Positions 58,481-64,000 of a stretch of 64,000 nucleotides of DNA are shown here, piece after piece. The translations under genes were made by a program, and so were the position numbers. The stretch's first letter is position 1, and every line of letters starts with the position of its first letter. The notes beneath the pieces are model-generated. The model did no database searches, had not been told where the DNA came from, and was given only the letters and a program-made list of their open reading frames with translations. This DNA is from Anoplolepis gracilipes (Eukaryota > Arthropoda > Insecta > Hymenoptera > Formicidae): contig NC_132976.1 of the NCBI RefSeq assembly GCF_047496725.1, forward strand, positions 4,184,001-4,248,000, read 5' to 3'.

Positions 58481-59035
58481 CAGGGTGTTTCATTTTAAGT
58501 GATATGGTCGATTATCTTGCGAATCGATGATTTTATTGAAAAATGTTTCAGACAAAAGTTGCATGGTCTGAAGGGGGACATAAGATGGTACCATTGGTTT
58601 GACCTTGGATAGTCGTTTAAAGGTCACGTAAAGGTTATCTTTAATTTCTTAAATGGGAACTACTATTTTTCATTACATATTCTTGCAGCTTACCTCAAAA
58701 GATTTCCAAAAAACTATAATAAAATATTTTAAAAATGAATATTTTACGAGATATCTTGTATTTTATATCAAAATACTGCAACATTGATTATAACTCGAAA
58801 AGTATTTAATGAAAAAATATTTCATTATAGTGTTTTGGAAAGCTTTTAAGGTAAGCGACAAGAATATGTAATGAAAAATATTAGGTTCTATTTAAGAAAT
58901 TAAATATCCAAGGTCAAACCAATGGTACCATCTTATGTCCCCCTCGAAACCATACAATTTTTGTCTGAAACATTTTTCAATAAAATCATCAATTCGCAAA
59001 ATAATCGACCATATGACTTAAAATGAAACACTCTG
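58481..59035. mobile_element. Fold-back MITE-like element, about 555 bp, with near full-length inverted arms
   Basis: It starts CAGGGTGTTTCATTTTAAG and ends with the inverted counterpart (CTTAAAATGAAACACTCTG). The first 130 bp and last 130 bp are near-identical inverted copies, sharing for example GGGGGACATAAGATGGTACC and its complement. The inner parts are also inverted copies (CATTACATATTCTTG and its complement), leaving only a short centre near 58760. TA-rich flanks make the target site hard to define, but TA at both ends is compatible with a Tc1/mariner-type TA target. There is no ORF, so it is non-autonomous. Confidence 0.85.
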
Positions 59036-62000
59036 TGTATATATATATATATATATCATATATAGAGAATATAAATATAAATTTCATCAAATGTAAAAGT
59101 AATTTACATTTATTATTAACCTGACTGTTAATATAAATAAAAAGTGAAGAAATATCGTTATTATTTTGTAGAGATTGTGATGAAAAATTAATCTATCTGT
59201 AAAATATTTATTACGATCCAAACTGTATGCAGTTTCATTCATAATTTACATTCAGAGTATATATTCCCTAAACCAAAATACCATTGGCGTCCCTTCATTC
59301 CCCGCACGCGAGATTCCTCCCCATCGTAATCTTCCAGGTTTTTTAATTTGCAGCATTTTTTTTAATCCCCTACATCACGAGACGATTCAGTAAAATCTGA
59401 ACAAGAGAGAATCGCTGCTATTTTTCTCTCCAGAACTAAAGCTCGTGGCGGTCTTCGGGTGAAACAAAAAAAATTGACGACAAAAAATGTATCCCAATCT
59501 GTCGGAGCCGACGAGAAATAATGAATACATACGCGAAAACGTTAATGAAAATACATTTTTCAATTAAATCGCCGCCTCTAACCGAGGTTTTTTCGCGAGC
59601 GTCGAATCTCGCTCTCGTGCCACATCATGTTCGCGCTCCGAATTTCTAATTTATATCACAAGCGGACTGTGTAACTCCTGTAATCATTGTATAAATTGAA
59701 GGTTAAATTGAGAAGAATTTTATCTGCACATTATGATTTAATAGCAATAGTGTCTGGCTGATTTGCAGACCGATCCATCGACTTGCGATCGAATTACCGG
59801 AGCGCATTAATGGTTTTTCGACGAATTTTAACAACCGTGTGTAACGAATATAAATTTTAATCTGCAATTTCGCGAATTTAACTTCGGATATAAAATTACA
59901 GAGCAGCGTTTTACGTTGAAAAAAAAAAAAAAAAAATAAATAAAGTAACGTCCTTTCATCGAATTTTTGCTAAATGGTAAACGCTTATTAAAAAATTATT
60001 ACAAATTTATAGCTAAAATGTAATCTATGCACGTGTACGTAATATCTCTGAAATATCTCTTGTTTATCAAAACGCGGGCGTTTATATATTCAATAATGAT
60101 CGATCAACACAGCCTACCTATCGTATTGTGAAACGCCTTTTAGAAGAGCGGTATTCGAATCGATATATAGTATACGCGCGAGAATATAACTTTTAGAACA
60201 AAAGGAAACTTCCAGAGCTGTATCAGCTTTCCCAAACATCGCTTCTTCGTTTGAATCGTATAACTGGTGAACTTTATTGCGAAAACTATGGTGATCGAGA
60301 CAGGCGATTTCCTTTACTATAAATGACATATGATGGTTCATTTTCTTTTTCCTTCCCCCCCCCCTCAAAACAACAGAGACTAGTGCGCCAAGAACCGCCC
60401 TTATAAACGTTCCCCGAGCGCAGTCGGGAGATTTATCGACTCGTCATTTTTAGCCACTTTAATCCGTCGAGCGTGACGTACTTAGACTTGGTCAACTTAC
60501 TAACGTCCGCTTAAAACTTTATCAGCCCTAGAGCAGACGACGACTTAGCACGAGGAAGCATAATCATGAGGGATGCACTAGTATTTATAATAAGCCGATG
60601 TTTATTACATTCACGTGTTTACTGTTTTTTTTAGCGAAAGTAAAATGGAAACAACAACGAAACACGATTGCAATCTTTTTGTTAATAAATGTTTAATCGA
60701 AGCATTTACGCGAAAAAAATTGCCAGCAATAAACAGCATTTACAACAAACATACGGTATTTAAAGAGCTCAAAGGGAGATAATTTAGTTTGTTTTTCGCA
60801 AAAGTTAATTATTTAATGAGCGTCGATATATATACGATTACAGAGTTATTAAATATTGAAAATTGGAGAGCCCTCGCGCGTGTGTGTACCTCAAACGTCA
60901 ATGATATAATGACTGAAAATAAAATCCTCTGCTTCTCTTTCCTACCTCCGGAAATTCGATTTGCTTAATCGTCGCTGTCGAAGATTAAAAAGTTACGGCA
61001 AATTCGATTGCCTCTCATAGCGAATTTTCGCCAAAAACTCCAAACTTTGAATTTAACTGAGAGAATCTGTCGCTAAAATTTCACCCGGTGATGAGACACT
61101 CTATATGCACGGACGTAAAACATGAAGAAAAAAAAATATGTAGATAGAAACATTGTATCGAATATATGTATATGTACAGCGGCTGCACCATCATCAGGGT
61201 TAACGCGACGACGTGGTCGCTTGATTATTATCGACTTTAATTTACTCGTAATTACGTAGCATTATAAAGAAACACTATCCATTAGCACGCTCCTAGTTTT
61301 GCTAAATTAAAAAAAAATTAAGAGCAACAAGGTTTAAAAAATGCTTCATGATTTGAAGTTTCCTTTAAAAAACAAAAATATGTACATTGTGATTTCTGCA
61401 TACAAATATATTTTTTATACATTACATCTTATTAAAAAAATGTCAATAAAATTTAATTATTTCTTTGCGCGGTATATTATAAAGATAAAATAATAGACAC
61501 GTCACATCGACTCTATGCAAGCAAAAAATATATTTTCATGAGAAATAGTATTAAAGAACAGAGAAGCGAAAGGATGTAATGCTGGTTTCTATGAGACACT
61601 TTTATTTAATGCGGATTTGGTGCAGAAGGAAAGTTTAAATTCAACGAAACATCTCCTGCTTGTGTCCATAGGAATTAAAGAAACGTAGCATCAGTACCAC
61701 TTAAATCCTATTTGATCTCAGCTCCTTAATCCTATAGCAACGTCAGTAAACGCCTCGATAACTAGCAACCACTCGTTTAGCGAACGAGCGACGCAAAAGT
61801 TTTATAAACGACTGCTTTTTTAAAACTCTTCGTAAGCGAGTAACATAAGGTTTTACGACACCGGGAAGCGGAAGTCAGAAGTTATTCGTCGGAAGAATGT
61901 CAATCGTGTCAGTACAATCGAATTCACGCAAAATTCGCGCCAACTAATACAGTGTCTAGTCAAATCTTGTAAAAAAAATTCACAGAAAAATTCTAGGTAT

Positions 62001-62339
62001 TTTTGTTTAAAATTTCAAGTAAAAAAATTTTTTCGTACAACTTCCTAAATTAAGTTTTTTAATTATATGCGTTTTCTAAATGACTTTTATTCATACGGAG
62101 GAAAAAGTAGAGCCTTTGAGTTTCAAGTGTTATATTTGTATCCTGTTATTAAGAAAAAAATTGAATAACTTTTACAAGATAAAATTAAAAATTACAATAA
62201 AGAATATGTGTATATTCAATATTTTGTTAAGATGTTAAATATATATATATATATATGTATATATATAATAATGATTGTGCAGACTTGTTGAAAATTAAAT
62301 ATAAATAAAATATAAAAATATCAGTTACGAGCAGCACAG
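59036..62339. other. Non-coding stretch without recognised genes
   Basis: Alternating AT-rich and GC-richer patches (59280-59660, 60380-60480). A poly-A run occurs at 59920-59936 and (TA)n near 62240-62260. Open frames are short and show no domain. Confidence 0.4.
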
Positions 62340-62346
62340 AACTTTG

Positions 62347-62510
62347 AGTAGTTTTATTTCAACTGAACTTTAATATCAATAAAATTGTAAACATTTCAAG
62401 CCCTTTTTTTGAGCTATTCATCAGCACAATTAATATGTTATATTAATTGTGGTCCAAAAAAGAGCTCAAACGTTTACAATTTTATTGATATTAAAATTTG
62501 ATTAAAATAA
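62347..62510. repeat. Inverted repeat of about 50 bp arms
   Basis: The left arm at 62347-62415 contains TTAATATCAATAAAATTGTA and AACATTTCAAG; the right arm at about 62456-62510 contains the complement, TACAATTTTATTGATATTAA. The spacer of about 45 bp itself holds TTAATATG...TATTAATT symmetry. It is likely a small fold-back element or MITE fragment. Confidence 0.65.
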
Positions 62511-62750
62511 AAATCACCCCCAAAATTGCACGTTGGCTCGCAAATACTACTTTTATATTTTATTTTTAAATAAATAAATATATACATATATATATATATA
62601 TATATTTACAATATGTTTTAAGCATTTTGGTTTGCCGATTGTTTACAATATAAGAGTAAAATTATCAGAGTATTTAAAAAAAATGGTTTGAGTCTTAATA
62701 AAATTCTATGAAAAAACCCTGATTTTTCCACACAGATACAAAAGAAATCT

Positions 62751-63165
62751 CTAAGAATTGCAGATTTTCCAGGAGTAGACATCTAAAATATCTTTGTTCG
62801 ATTCAGCCGCGAACCCACGTAGAACACACAAGTGGGTCATCGTTTCTCGCATTGTCTCAGACCGACGCGACATTATTGGACGGGCATATCTATCGACCGA
62901 CTTTGGAGTTTCGACGGCAAATAGGAAATTAGCAGGCCGGCGCATGGATGAGAAGAGAGAGAGAGCGCGCGCGCGCGCGAATCAGATAATGAAGTGTCCC
63001 GCCGCGCGACTGTTACTCTTCCCGTGATTAGATTATTCAAAACCGCCACCGAATGACTCCCTGAATCCCGCCAATTGAAATCCGTTCCGACGGGGAGTAA
63101 GTTATAATCAGATCCCGCGCGGGTTATGTAACGGGGAGAATCACTGTGCGATCGATGCAAACATA
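62751..63165. other. GC-richer island with a - strand open frame, possible exon
   Basis: On the - strand, 63150-63010 reads HSDSPRYITRAGSDYNLLP, then FNWRDSGSHSVAVLNN, with a candidate acceptor GCACAG and a donor-like GTAACA. I recognise no family, and neither phase matches the phase required just upstream of the synaptotagmin-7 linker exon. It could be an unplaced 5' exon, a promoter island or chance. Confidence 0.22.
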
Positions 63166-64000
63166 TACGCGGATGTGATGGAGGAAAAAATGAAAAAGCA
63201 AAAGCCTTCCGAACTTTTACGAACAGCTTCCGTTATTATCTGTCAGATTCCATGTCGAACGTCCATGTGTGGGCGAATTTATAATTCAACAACGCTTTAT
63301 CGATAAAGAATTTTATCGTTTACCGAGTTTTTATGCATACTTTTACGGGCAAGACTTAATTAAAATATTACGTAACATTATCACTTGTAAAATTTTTTAT
63401 TCAAGTGCTAGTTCTATAGTAAAGTAGACTGTACATTTCGATAGCAAGTTTATTTGAACAAACAAGCGCACGTTCCTGTCGCGTCCTTCTGATATTCATC
63501 CATTCAATAGACGCGCATTCGATAACAGTCGCAACAATAATGCATTTAATTAAGCAAATCTGTGAAACAGTGGTCTCTAATTATTACAGATGATGTAACG
63601 TAACCGCTCGATGTCTCGCTAAAATCCCACATCAAATTACGCAGAAGTGACGTGACACGCACGTAACACGCACTATACTCGTAAAGTAAATTTTATGTGG
63701 AATATCCACACAAAACACACACATAAACGCATACAGTAAAATTACGGAGAGACGAGTAAAATGGAATGATCGAAGATATAGTCGGGGCAAGTAATAATAT
63801 TCTCTTCGGAACTGACAAGCTCCGATCATTTTCCCATCAGTTTGAGTGCACTCGGTCGTCATTTACTTACGCAAATACTCTAACCGAAGCCGAGGAGAAT
63901 ATTAGACGTCCTATAATATATTGGCGTTTAATGAAAGAGACTGAGAAGTGTCCAATTTAACTAAGGCTGACAAATCCCTATTTTATTACGAGCTTTATTA
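63166..64000. other. Right end of window, no recognised feature
   Basis: Short frames only (for example 63766-63960 on the + strand), without a domain or a supported splice structure. Confidence 0.4.

Overview
The window is AT-rich nuclear DNA from a multicellular eukaryote, with short exons split by GT-AG introns, many microsatellites and fold-back transposon remnants. The encoded proteins (an insect-type synaptotagmin-7, clustered fatty acyl-CoA reductases and a DNAI7/CASC1 homologue) point to an insect. An ant or another hymenopteran is my best guess from overall character; it is not proven by any single marker.

Region 1 (about 1-3690, + strand): the 3' part of a DNAI7/CASC1-like axonemal dynein gene. 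Nine exons can be followed, with matching splice phases, to a stop at 3658-3660. However, the reading frame is broken about five times by what look like 1-2 base indels, so it is either a young pseudogene or a patch of assembly errors.

Region 2 (about 3.5-20.4 kb): a tandem array on the - strand of fatty acyl-CoA reductase (FAR) genes. One copy is complete (8622-13465, nine exons, 525 codons plus stop, all phases consistent). The copy at 6048-7219 has lost its middle exons, and the copy at about 17.76-18.79 kb is heavily decayed and carries a palindromic insertion. The terminal exon of DNAI7 plus about 1.2 kb of its 3' flank recurs at 15030-16320 and in part at 20240-20410. The duplicated unit was therefore the tail-to-tail pair [DNAI7 3' end -> <- FAR].

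Region 3 (about 20.4-29.8 kb): no convincing gene. It holds possible 3' UTR of the next gene, an isolated 90-codon ORF and a (GT)n tract of about 300 bp.

Region 4 (29847-39017, - strand): the last eight exons of synaptotagmin-7, covering a Gly/Ala-rich linker, complete C2A and C2B domains and the C-terminal WHxL motif. The N-terminal transmembrane exon(s) were not found.

Region 5 (about 39-64 kb): probably upstream intron(s) or promoter-side sequence of synaptotagmin-7. It contains microsatellites, fold-back elements (one of about 555 bp with near full-length inverted arms) and several GC-richer islands with open frames that I could not assign.

I found no evidence of a new biological system. 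The most informative structure is the DNAI7-FAR segmental duplication with one surviving FAR and decaying copies.
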